Source of the DNA: CAYGZA01 sp964354135 | GTDB taxonomy: Bacteria; Planctomycetota; Planctomycetia; Pirellulales; Thermoguttaceae | DNA length: 11,730 nt | Reading direction: 5' to 3' | Assembly (NCBI GenBank): GCA_964354135.1 | Contig: CAYGZA010000219.1 | Location: forward strand, 1-11,730 | In this document: positions 1 through 7,085 of the stretch, piece after piece | Layout: the number at the start of each line of letters is the position of its first letter | How positions within the stretch are numbered: position 1 is the stretch's first letter | Notes under the pieces: model-generated | Seen by the model: the letters and a program-made list of their open reading frames with translations, nothing else | Databases searched by the model: none | Told to the model about the DNA's origin: nothing | Made by a program: the position numbers and the translations under genes

Positions 1-93
1 AAACCACTTACGTCAGCGAGGACTCGTTTTTTGTCAAGACTAACTTAGTGCCATTACCTACTGCCTACTTCCCCATGCACGGAGGCGATGCGA
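1..93. other. 5' flank with tandem CCTACT words; no gene
   Basis: No gene is supported here. A run of six Ts ends at about 32 and may belong to the terminator of a gene left of the window, but only a tiny GAG/CTC stem precedes it. TTGTCA at 31-36 is a fair -35 match, yet nothing convincing as a -10 box lies 16-18 bases downstream. Bases 57-70 are an imperfect 7-base tandem repeat (CCTACTG then CCTACTT), one of several wordy spacers in the window. Confidence 0.4.
81..85 (+). promoter_or_regulatory. Ribosome binding site deciding the acyltransferase start
   Basis: GGAGG at 81-85 is a strong Shine-Dalgarno sequence. Two in-frame ATGs follow, at 88 and 94. The first is only 2 bases away, too close for initiation, while the second is 8 bases away, which is ideal. 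The start is therefore placed at 94. Confidence 0.6.
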
Positions 94-882
94 ATGAAGA
101 TCAGAAGTCGGGCACTGATGAGCCTCGGCGGACTTCTCGGGACCGGGCTCATCCGTGCCTGGATGAGCACCTTGGATTACAAGGCTGCTTTGTACGATCC
201 CAGCCTCGACCCGGCGTCTCCCGAGTGCCGCGGCCGAAAGGTCTTCATTCTCTGGCACGAATACCTGCTGTTCCCGATTTGCCTTCAATCGCTCTCCGAC
301 GTGGCGGTGCTCTTGAGCCGGCACGGGGACGCCGACATCCTGTCCCGCCTGGCATCCCAGCTTAGACTCCACGCGGTCCGAGGGTCCACCCGACGAGGCG
401 GCGAGGCCGCCGTGCGTGAGTTGTTGCGCGAGAGCGGCAACATGCACCTGGTGATCACGCCCGACGGGCCGCGCGGGCCGCGTCGCCGCATGGCCGCGGG
501 GCCGATCTACCTCGCGTCGAGAATGGCCCTCCCGGTGGTCGCCGTCGGGTTCGGCTCGAATCGCCCCTGGCGGGTCACCAACGCGTGGGATCGCTTCGCC
601 ATTCCGCGGCCCTTTTCCCGCGCCCGGGCCGTGGTCAGCCCCGAGATCCTCGTTCCCGAGGGCCTGGATCGAGAGGGACTGGAGCACTTCCGCCAGCGGA
701 TCGAGGCCCTCCTGAACCGGCTCTGCGACGAAGCGGACGCCTGGGCCGCGTCGGGGGCCTGCTGGAAAGGCCAGGTGAGCGTTACGTTCCGTTCCAGCCG
801 TCGAATCCGTCGCCGCTTCGATGCGGCGCACGCCAGCGCCGGTTTGTCTCCGCAACCTGAAAAGATGGCATCAAGGCGATAA
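94..882 (+). CDS. Lysophospholipid acyltransferase-like protein (DUF374 family)
   Basis: This is a 262-residue protein with the DUF374 pattern. It has an N-terminal hydrophobic stretch that could associate with the membrane, WHEYLLFP near residues 54-61, SRHGDADI near 75-82, RGSTRRGG near 97-104 and the hallmark ITPDGPRGP near 121-129. DUF374 proteins belong to the LPLAT-like superfamily and are thought to acylate lipids or lipid A-like glycolipids at the inner face of the membrane; the substrate here cannot be read from sequence. The conserved fold seems to end near residue 215. The last ~45 residues are Arg/Ser-rich, look unconserved and run into the repeat-rich spacer. The gene lies 75 bases before xseA and could be cotranscribed with it, although the functions are unrelated. 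Family call is firm; substrate is unknown. Confidence 0.85.
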   Translation: MKIRSRALMSLGGLLGTGLIRAWMSTLDYKAALYDPSLDPASPECRGRKVFILWHEYLLFPICLQSLSDVAVLLSRHGDADILSRLASQLRLHAVRGSTRRGGEAAVRELLRESGNMHLVITPDGPRGPRRRMAAGPIYLASRMALPVVAVGFGSNRPWRVTNAWDRFAIPRPFSRARAVVSPEILVPEGLDREGLEHFRQRIEALLNRLCDEADAWAASGACWKGQVSVTFRSSRRIRRRFDAAHASAGLSPQPEKMASRR

Positions 883-888
883 GTCGCC

Positions 889-942
889 CAGCTTTCAGCA
901 GTCAGCGATCGGCTTTCGGCTTTCAGTTTTCCGCTTTCGTCT
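889..942. repeat. Low-complexity spacer of GGCTTTC / CTTTCAG words
   Basis: The gap before xseA is built from variants of one word: CTTTCAG at 892-898 and 920-926, GGCTTTC at 911-917 and 918-924, CGCTTTCG at 932-939, plus two CAGTCAGC-like pieces. It has no coding potential. It ends just before the xseA ribosome binding site (AGAGGG at 946-951). Confidence 0.6.
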
Positions 943-957
943 CGCAGAGGGCGTTTC

Positions 958-2208
958 ATGGAACCACTCACCGAGGAGCCGGCCCAGCAACAGGTCCTCT
1001 CCGTTTCCGAGCTGACGGCCCTGGTCAAAGAGGTCTTGGAGGAGACCTTCCCCGCCGTCTGGGTCGGCGGGGAGATTTCGGACCTCGCACGGCCGCAATC
1101 GGGGCACTGCTACTTCACGCTCAAGGACGCCGGGGCCCAAATCCCGGCGGTCCTATGGCGCTCGGCGGCGGCCCGCGTCCGGTTCGATTTGCACGACGGG
1201 CTGGAAGTGATCTGCCGCGGACGCCTGGAAGTCTATGCGCCGCGAGGCCGCTATCAGTTGATCCTCGAGGAAATCATCCCGCGAGGCATCGGGGCACTGG
1301 AGCTGGCCCTCCGGCAGCTTCGCGAGAAGCTGGCCCGCGAGGGGCTCTTCGATCCGGCGCGGAAGCGGCCGCTGGTGCGCTTCCCCCGGCGAATCGCCGT
1401 GGTGACCAGCCCCAGCGGCGCGGCACTGCGGGATTTCCTCGAGGTCTTGCGGCGCCGCTGGCGGGGAGTGGATGTCCTGGTGGTGCCGGTCCGGGTGCAG
1501 GGAGAAGGCGCCGCCGGAGAGATCGCCGCCGCGATCGGACTGGTCAATCGCCTCGCCACCCCGATCGACTGCCTCGTGGTCACGCGGGGCGGCGGCAGCC
1601 TGGAGGACCTCTGGGCGTTCAACGAGGAAGCAGTGGTGCGGGCGATTGCCGCCTCGCGGATCCCGGTGGTCTCCGGCGTGGGCCACGAGATCGACGTGAC
1701 CTTGGCCGATCTCGTGGCCGACGTGCGGGCCCTGACCCCCAGCGAGGCCGCCGAGCGGGTCGTGCCCGCCGTCGAGGAGATTGCCGGGCAGTTGCGCGAG
1801 CACCGCGAGCGGCTCGTTTCGGCGCTGCGGTCGCGGCTGACCGCGGCACGGGGCCGATGGGAGACCCTGGCGGCCAATCGCGTTTTCTCCCGGCCCTTAG
1901 CGCGGGTCCACGACCTGGCCCGGCGACTGGACGAGCTGGAGTCCCGCCTGGCGTCGACCATTCGCCGGCACCTGCGGCAGGGGCGGCAGCAGGCCGGCGC
2001 CCTGGCCGCCCAACTGGAGTCGCTCAGCCCGCTGGCGGTCCTGGGGCGCGGCTACAGCCTGACGCAGCGGATGCGCGACGGCCACATCGTCCGCGACGCC
2101 GGGGAACTGTCCGCGGGTGAGACGATCCGCACTCGCTTTGCCCGGGGGCAAAGCATCAGCCGCGTGGAGCGGATCGAGGGCGAAGGCCCAAGGACGAAGG
2201 GCCAATGA
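958..2208 (+). CDS. xseA: Exodeoxyribonuclease VII large subunit
   Basis: XseA is the catalytic large subunit of exonuclease VII, a cytoplasmic enzyme that degrades single-stranded DNA from both ends and acts with several copies of the small subunit XseB. The 416-residue length is normal. Residues 13-110 form the N-terminal OB-fold (LSVSEL, WVGGEISDL, GHCYFTLKD, LEVICRGRLEVY). The catalytic domain follows, with FPRRIAVVTSPSGAALRDF at 142-160, RGGGSLEDLWAFNEE at 210-224 and SGVGHEIDVTLADLVADVRA starting at 239. The C-terminal helical region is rich in Arg, Leu and Glu, as in coiled-coil XseA arms. The start is ATG with AGAGGG 6 bases upstream. The last ten codons are made of GAAGG/GGCC word repeats, so the tail has drifted into spacer-like sequence. 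No xseB follows in the window. Confidence 0.97.
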   Translation: MEPLTEEPAQQQVLSVSELTALVKEVLEETFPAVWVGGEISDLARPQSGHCYFTLKDAGAQIPAVLWRSAAARVRFDLHDGLEVICRGRLEVYAPRGRYQLILEEIIPRGIGALELALRQLREKLAREGLFDPARKRPLVRFPRRIAVVTSPSGAALRDFLEVLRRRWRGVDVLVVPVRVQGEGAAGEIAAAIGLVNRLATPIDCLVVTRGGGSLEDLWAFNEEAVVRAIAASRIPVVSGVGHEIDVTLADLVADVRALTPSEAAERVVPAVEEIAGQLREHRERLVSALRSRLTAARGRWETLAANRVFSRPLARVHDLARRLDELESRLASTIRRHLRQGRQQAGALAAQLESLSPLAVLGRGYSLTQRMRDGHIVRDAGELSAGETIRTRFARGQSISRVERIEGEGPRTKGQ

Positions 2209-2216
2209 CCAAGGCC
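2176..2216. repeat. GAAGG/GGCC word repeat spanning the xseA stop
   Basis: Variants of CGAAGGCC follow one another: GGCGAAGGCCC from 2180, GACGAAGGGCC from 2193 and CCAAGGCCCC from 2209. The xseA stop (TGA 2206-2208) lies inside this run, so a low-complexity spacer appears to supply the end of the reading frame. Confidence 0.55.
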
Positions 2217-2624
2217 CCAGCAGCGTGAGCCGCACCATCTGTCCGATCGAGCATGGGCCCGAAGCGCTACGGACGATCGCCCCCGATGTGGAGGCAAAGC
2301 TGGGGCAACTCCTATTTGCTATTCCAGGTTTGACCTCGGTGTACTCTACCGCTCAAGGGCAGCTCATGCATATATCTGTAGAGGGGTACCGGTTGACGCG
2401 AGCACCATATTCGTGTAAGCATACGCGCGATACGGCCATGGTGGTTGGCGGCGGCGGAGCACAATTCACAGAGTGAAACCCGTTCTCCAGAAACGACTTG
2501 CGGGCGTCCGACAATAGGAATGTTTGTACGTGTCACGCCGACGGAATAGGCGTTTCGCCGCAGGCGTTCTGCGATTTCGCCAGGAATCTGACGGCAGCGA
2601 ACTTCCGGCGTGGGGTCTCCGTAG
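2209..2624. other. Gap of about 415 bp between xseA and the methylase; no convincing gene
   Basis: A weak 84-codon frame from a GTG at 2225 to 2476 on the + strand has no recognisable motif and no good ribosome site, so it is not called. The stretch looks more AT-rich than xseA, as expected at the edge of acquired DNA. TTGACG at 2393-2398 could be a -35 box for the methylase, with a poor TAAGCA 17 bases further on. A short hairpin-prone patch of GGCG/CGCC words lies at about 2547-2580. No remnant of the missing MmeI-type gene part was recognised on either strand. Confidence 0.5.
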
Positions 2625-5600
2625 ATGGCGGCCGGACTGCAATCTGACGACTTCTATACGCAAGTCATGGAGTGCGCCGGGTTCTACCGGGACGGTCGCC
2701 CTTTGGGTGGCTCCGTATGGTCTGCCGCCGAATTGAACCTGGCTCTTGACTCCACCAGCGCCCGGACGTTCGAGTCGATTGACCGGCTCTTCAAGTACAA
2801 AGCGGTCCTCCAAGCGGAAGATCGAAGGGGCAAGATCGGCGTCTCCGACATCTTTGAGCTGTCCGGGTCGCCTTGCATCTACTTCAAGCGTTGGGACGCG
2901 GAACCGACCGCCGCCGAACTGACCCACCAGTTGATCGACTGGCAGCGGGCCGCGTGGAACGACGGGCGGGCCCCGATGCTCTGGGTCGTCACGCCCACCC
3001 AGGTGCGGATTCTCAACGCGTATGTTCTTCCCCCCAAAGGCCGGGGCGAGCCGAGCCTGCGGCGGGTGGAAATACGTCGTTTCGAGAACCTGGCCAAGGG
3101 GTTGGAGCAGTTGCGGCAGATCGCCTCGCGGGAACAGATCCAATCCGGCCGGTTTTGGAATCGTGAGGAAGGACAATCCATCGACCGCCGACAGCGAGTC
3201 GATCGCCAACTGATCAGGGACCTGAACTCCGCGGCCGCAGCATTACGAGAAAACGGATTGAGTCTGGCGGACGCACACCGATTGCTGCTGCGAGCGATCT
3301 TCGCCAGCTACCTCCAGGCCCGAGGGTGGTTGCCGCGTGATTTCTTACGGAGGACTTTTGGCGTCAGTCAATTCAGCGACACATTGGCCGACGGCGACAC
3401 GGCCCGGAATATGTTCCATTGGCTCGCCGAAACGTTCAACGGTGATGTCTTTCCTCATGGTCGGCAAGTCGATTATTCGCTAGATCAACTTCGGACACTC
3501 AAGTTTCTCCTTGACGGCGGCGACCCGAAAACGGGGCAGCGATATCTGTGGCCGTACCAATTCGATGTCATTCCGGTGGAACTGCTCAGTTCGATTTACG
3601 AGTCCTTTTGCCATGCCGTCGACCCGCGTGCCGCCGAAGCGCACAGCACGCATTACACACCCATCAACCTGGTCGAGCTGACGCTTAACGAGGTATTCGA
3701 CGACGAGTTGTTCGGCGACGTCTTGCCGAAGGACGCCAAGGTGGCGGACTTGGCGTGCGGTTCCGGGGTTTTCTTGGTCCAAGCCCTGCGGCGGCTGATC
3801 GCACGACGCGTCGCGGCGGGCGAGAAGCTGACCCGCCCCATGATCCGCGATGCGTTGTACAACCAGATCTTCGGGGTCGATGCCCTTGGCGGGGCGGTAC
3901 ACATTGCCGCCGTCAGTCTCTATCTGGCGGCATTGGAGCTTGACCCCAGCGCCGGCGTGGGAAACGGGGTCAAGTTCAAGCCTTTAATCTACCCGGTCAA
4001 CGATGAGCAGGCGCGACGAGAGCGCCGATTCTTCAATCTCTATGAAGCGGACACCTTCGACACGGAAGCCGATTTCAACCGGAAGGCCCCGTTTACCCAG
4101 AAACAATTCTCCATTGTGGTCGGCAATCCACCTTGGACGCGCCCGGCGGGCGCCCGCTCCGAAAGGCTGGAAGGCGAAACGGCCGATACGCCCCTCCATG
4201 TGGAGTACTGTCGAGCTCGCGAGATTCAATTGCCCAACCAGGACCCTCCAGACCAAGCCTTCCTTTGGCGCTCGGCCGATTTTGCCTTGCCCGAAGCCAG
4301 GCTGGGACTGATTCTCAGTGCGCGGAGGTTCTTTAGCCACGACGACGACTCGGTGGCCGCGAAGCGTGAACTGCTGTCGCGGTTCACTCCCGCGGTCATG
4401 ATCAACCTCGGAGAGCTGCACCGGGAGAAGGTCTTCCCGACGGCACAGCATCCTGCAATGATTGTCGTCGCCCGCAATCGACCCTCGGAGCGCGGAGTTG
4501 ATTGCACCTATGCCACCGTGGAGCGTTCCTATACGTTTGAACGTCATGGGGTTCTGGAAATCGGGCCGGAGTCGATAAAACGAGTGAGCGTGTCACGCGC
4601 TGCCCAAGACGAGGATTTCCTCAAGATCGCTTCGTGGGGCAGCGCTCGCGACGCTGCTTTGATCCGCCACTTGAAGCAGTTTCCGACACTGGAGAAGTTC
4701 CTGCAGGGGCACGGGGTTCGGCCCCGGCAGGGTTTCATCCGCGGCGAAGAGAAAAACCGGACACGGCCGCTTCCGGAGGAGATTCTCGGGTGGCCTTGCC
4801 TGGAAACAGAGGGTCTGACCCCGTTCGGAATGAGTGCGGCGGGCCTTCCAACCCCGAGGGATAGGAGGGATAAGAAGATGCAGTGGCCGCGCGAAGCCGC
4901 CATCTATCGCGGTCCACTATTCCTATTCACGCTCACTTTGTCGGAGACGGGACTAACCTCTGCGATCTGTCCCGACAACTTAGTGTACTCACAGCGATAC
5001 TACGGGATTCCTTTGCCGAAGCCCCAGCCTCCCGCATGGTCAGGGTACCTGAATGGAATCCTCAACTCCTCTCTGGCCACTTATTTCGTTTTCCTTACAG
5101 GGTCCGTCTGGGGTGTTGAACGCGATGACGTAATCTGGGCGGACTTCCGTCGTCTGCCGGTACCCGAGATGTCGTCCAACCACTCGCCTTCAATCCAGCG
5201 AGTTTTGGACATGGAACGGAATCTACGCACTCTGGCGATTCAACGGAAGACCGTCTCCCAGCAGCGGAGACGCGAACTCGACACAGCCGTTTACGACCTG
5301 TATGGTCTGGACGCGCGTCAACGTATCCTCGTAGAAGATATGTTGCGCGTCACCATTGACTTTCAAAGAGAGGTTGACCAGTCCACGAGTCTGCTGAAGC
5401 CCAGCGCGGACCAACTGGCCGCGTACGCTGAGCAGTTCATATCCGTTATCAACGATTTCCTGAGTTTGCGCAACGAACGAAAGACAACAGCGGAGATCTT
5501 CGAGCTTCCGGCGAATTGCCCACTCCAGGTGGTACGGTTCGCTATGGTTCCTCGTTCGCACCGCGGCCGCAACGTGCGTATTGTTGACCGGCAGGAATTG

Positions 5601-5798
5601 GGACCGCTGCTTCAACGCATTGCGGGCAGCCTGCCAATGGAAATCGCGTCCGACGTGTACACCCGGCGGCACCTGCGATTCTACGCCCCGGGAGAAGTCT
5701 ATCTGGTCAAGCCGGCGCAGGTTCGCTTTTGGACGCGCTCCGCCGGCATGAATGACGCCGACGCGGTACTATCAGAGCATCTGGGGAGCGTCTCGTGA
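2625..5798 (+). CDS. Eco57I-like adenine-specific DNA methyltransferase (type IIG-like)
   Basis: This 1057-residue protein is predicted to transfer a methyl group from S-adenosylmethionine to adenine N6 in a specific DNA site. An N-terminal domain of about 200 residues (IGVSDIFEL at 71-79, APMLWVVTPTQVRIL at 116-130) precedes a helical linker with LLLRAIFASYLQARGWL at 220-236. The methylase core has STHYTP at 341-346, the SAM-binding DLACGSGVFL at 375-384 and the catalytic NPPW at 501-504, the order seen in Eco57I/TaqI-type enzymes. Residues about 690-850 resemble a TaqI-like target recognition domain, ending in SGYLNGILNSSLATYFVFLTGSVWGVER and FRRLPVP. A further 200 residues follow. No clear D...ExK nuclease motif is visible in the N-terminus, unlike true type IIG enzymes. 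An in-frame TAG directly precedes the ATG, fixing the earliest start; the ribosome site (GTGGGG) is weak. The next gene overlaps by 4 bases. Methylase class is firm; the recognition site is unknown. Confidence 0.9.
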   Translation: MAAGLQSDDFYTQVMECAGFYRDGRPLGGSVWSAAELNLALDSTSARTFESIDRLFKYKAVLQAEDRRGKIGVSDIFELSGSPCIYFKRWDAEPTAAELTHQLIDWQRAAWNDGRAPMLWVVTPTQVRILNAYVLPPKGRGEPSLRRVEIRRFENLAKGLEQLRQIASREQIQSGRFWNREEGQSIDRRQRVDRQLIRDLNSAAAALRENGLSLADAHRLLLRAIFASYLQARGWLPRDFLRRTFGVSQFSDTLADGDTARNMFHWLAETFNGDVFPHGRQVDYSLDQLRTLKFLLDGGDPKTGQRYLWPYQFDVIPVELLSSIYESFCHAVDPRAAEAHSTHYTPINLVELTLNEVFDDELFGDVLPKDAKVADLACGSGVFLVQALRRLIARRVAAGEKLTRPMIRDALYNQIFGVDALGGAVHIAAVSLYLAALELDPSAGVGNGVKFKPLIYPVNDEQARRERRFFNLYEADTFDTEADFNRKAPFTQKQFSIVVGNPPWTRPAGARSERLEGETADTPLHVEYCRAREIQLPNQDPPDQAFLWRSADFALPEARLGLILSARRFFSHDDDSVAAKRELLSRFTPAVMINLGELHREKVFPTAQHPAMIVVARNRPSERGVDCTYATVERSYTFERHGVLEIGPESIKRVSVSRAAQDEDFLKIASWGSARDAALIRHLKQFPTLEKFLQGHGVRPRQGFIRGEEKNRTRPLPEEILGWPCLETEGLTPFGMSAAGLPTPRDRRDKKMQWPREAAIYRGPLFLFTLTLSETGLTSAICPDNLVYSQRYYGIPLPKPQPPAWSGYLNGILNSSLATYFVFLTGSVWGVERDDVIWADFRRLPVPEMSSNHSPSIQRVLDMERNLRTLAIQRKTVSQQRRRELDTAVYDLYGLDARQRILVEDMLRVTIDFQREVDQSTSLLKPSADQLAAYAEQFISVINDFLSLRNERKTTAEIFELPANCPLQVVRFAMVPRSHRGRNVRIVDRQELGPLLQRIAGSLPMEIASDVYTRRHLRFYAPGEVYLVKPAQVRFWTRSAGMNDADAVLSEHLGSVS

Positions 5799-6496
5799 AC
5801 GTGGGTAAGGGCCGACGTCCGCCGACAGCGCCGCAGTTCCTCGCCGCGCGGGACATCCTCGCCGTGATCGAGGCGGTTCTGAGAATCGTCGCCGGGGCGT
5901 GGGACCGAGTTCTGCGAGAATGTGCCCTCAGCGAGACTCACCGTCATGATGAACCGACGACCGCCGGGCTGTTGCGGGCGCGCATGATCGCCGTGGAAGC
6001 GGAGAGAAGCCCGCGTCGGCCACCGATGAAAATAAAGCCCGAGGTCGGGGTGCCATCCGAAGACCAGGAGACTGTCGTTGGCTTTATCGACATCGAGATC
6101 ATCTACAGCTTGGGCGACGAGCCTGACCTGCGTTTGGAGTGCAAGCGAGTCAGCAGCACCAAGGAGGACGATCCCAGGAGGCTCGCAAACCGGTACGTCA
6201 GGACAGGTGTGCTACATTTTGTTGGAAAGTACGGTCGGGGCCACGCCTGGGGCATCATGATCGGCTTCGTGGTCGACGGCAACGCCGAAAGTGCCGCGCT
6301 CTTGATTGCCCGGTACGTCGCGAAATACCCGAATGAGCCCCCGCATTTGCTGCGTGACTGGTGCGAGGAGACGCGGTTCGGCGCCTGCCGTCACTTGTTC
6401 AATACGCGCCATCGAAAGTCAGACGGGTCACCAATCGAACTCCTGCATTTCTTTCTGCCGTTTCCAGCCCGACCGACCACGGGCGATTTTCGCTAG
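5795..6496 (+). CDS. Putative PD-(D/E)XK restriction endonuclease partner of the methylase
   Basis: The start is GTG at 5795, overlapping the methylase stop in GTGA, with GGGGAG at 5783-5788 as ribosome site; translation is probably coupled. The 233-residue protein carries GFIDIEIIY (Asp99) followed by LRLECKRV (Glu115, Lys117), the D...ExK geometry of PD-(D/E)XK nucleases. It then has YVRTGVLHFVGKYGRGHAWGIMIGFVVDG over 134-162. From memory, the ECKR motif followed by a 'Y....RF..GKY....G.MIG.V.DG' block marks an unnamed family of nuclease-like proteins often found near methylases. The simplest reading is the cutting subunit of a two-gene restriction-modification system. Alternatives are a methyl-dependent nuclease or an accessory protein. 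It converges with the next gene and shares the stop-codon bases CTAG with it. No membrane segment or signal peptide is seen. Confidence 0.7.
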   Translation: MNVGKGRRPPTAPQFLAARDILAVIEAVLRIVAGAWDRVLRECALSETHRHDEPTTAGLLRARMIAVEAERSPRRPPMKIKPEVGVPSEDQETVVGFIDIEIIYSLGDEPDLRLECKRVSSTKEDDPRRLANRYVRTGVLHFVGKYGRGHAWGIMIGFVVDGNAESAALLIARYVAKYPNEPPHLLRDWCEETRFGACRHLFNTRHRKSDGSPIELLHFFLPFPARPTTGDFR

Positions 6497-7038
6497 TCCC
6501 CCTCCGTAGCCCGGAGGTTGATCGGGTCCTGGTCCTCGAACCGGTGCTGCTTGTAGCCGGGAATGAAGGCGAAGTCGTGGATGTGGCGGTGCAGGTCGGC
6601 AAGCGGGAATTCGATCGTTTCGACGCGGAAGCCCGCGAACAGCGGCAGGACGCGCTGCTCTTCCGGCTCCAGATCATGGAGCGCGATCCGTGCGAAGTCG
6701 GAGACGATCACGTAGCGCGGGACATCATCTTGCCGGCCTTCGCGGATGAGGTCTTGAATGTAGCGGAATGCCTGCGACTCGGCTTTGCCCAGGTCTTTGC
6801 CCTGGCTCTTGTGCTCGACCAGCAAGATGCCGGGCCAGAAAAGGTCGATGTAGCCGTACTGGCCGGAGGTTTTCTTCACCGGCTCCTCGAACGCAGCCAC
6901 GACACGCCGGCGGACGCCGAACACCGCGAAGAACTCGTTCCAGAACGTCTGCTTCTCGGCGCTCTCGCTTCGCGCGCCGGCCCAGTCCCGGGCAAAGCGG
7001 ATGGCGTTCTGGCGGATTTCGTTCCAGGAGATCGGCAT
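6493..7038 (-). CDS. N-terminal nuclease-domain fragment of an MmeI-type (type IIL) restriction-modification enzyme
   Basis: The 181-residue product matches the N-terminal domain of MmeI-family enzymes, single proteins of about 900 residues that both methylate and cut DNA. Visible are WNEFFAVFG at 33-41, GYIDLFWPGILLVEHKSQGKDL at 62-83 and YVIVSDFARIALHD near 109-122. Asp65, Glu75 and Lys77 give D-x9-E-x-K, the spacing I recall for the MmeI catalytic site. The start is ATG with AGGA 9 bases upstream. Homologous full-length proteins continue after 'DQDPINxRA' into a helical linker, methylase and recognition domain. Here the frame ends at ATEGD and a stop, and the next DNA is the convergent nuclease gene. 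The methylase part is absent from the window, so this is probably a relic whose 3' part was lost or replaced. A functional stand-alone nuclease domain is less likely but possible. It lies 46 bases after efpL on the same strand. Confidence 0.8.
   Translation of the reverse strand: MPISWNEIRQNAIRFARDWAGARSESAEKQTFWNEFFAVFGVRRRVVAAFEEPVKKTSGQYGYIDLFWPGILLVEHKSQGKDLGKAESQAFRYIQDLIREGRQDDVPRYVIVSDFARIALHDLEPEEQRVLPLFAGFRVETIEFPLADLHRHIHDFAFIPGYKQHRFEDQDPINLRATEGD
6501..6517. terminator. Weak hairpin at the convergent gene junction
   Basis: CCTCCG at 6501-6506 pairs with CGGAGG at 6512-6517 around a 5-base loop, immediately after the end of the + strand nuclease gene and inside the last codons of the - strand fragment. 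There is no T-run on either side, so a role in termination is only a possibility. Confidence 0.2.
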
Positions 7039-7057
7039 GGACTCAATCCTGGCTGGG

Positions 7058-7085
7058 CCCAGTCACTCTTCACCCCAGTCGCTCT
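7058..7085. repeat. Short direct repeat in the efpL downstream spacer
   Basis: CCCAGTCACTCT at 7058-7069 and CCCAGTCGCTCT at 7074-7085 are 12-base direct repeats with one mismatch and a 16-base period. They fill most of the 46-base gap between efpL and the MmeI-type fragment. Confidence 0.5.

Noticed and set aside
31..59. Promoter TTGTCA ... TTACCT before the acyltransferase gene
   Set aside because: The -10 box agrees with consensus at only two positions, so it is not called.
58..855. Long open frame opposite the acyltransferase gene
   Set aside because: The + strand frame has the DUF374 motifs and a strong ribosome site; the opposite product has no motif.
1153..1961. Long open frames on the other strand and in other frames over xseA
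   Set aside because: They are by-products of high GC at third positions; xseA itself is unambiguous and the alternative products are low-complexity.
2225..2476. Possible 84-codon gene from a GTG between xseA and the methylase
   Set aside because: No recognisable motif, poor ribosome site spacing and no codon pattern to support it; it may be a decayed fragment.
2625..6496. Reading the methylase module as BREX (PglX) or DISARM (DrmMI)
   Set aside because: No PglZ, BrxC, DrmA, DrmB or helicase gene is present in the window, and the partner is a small nuclease-like protein.
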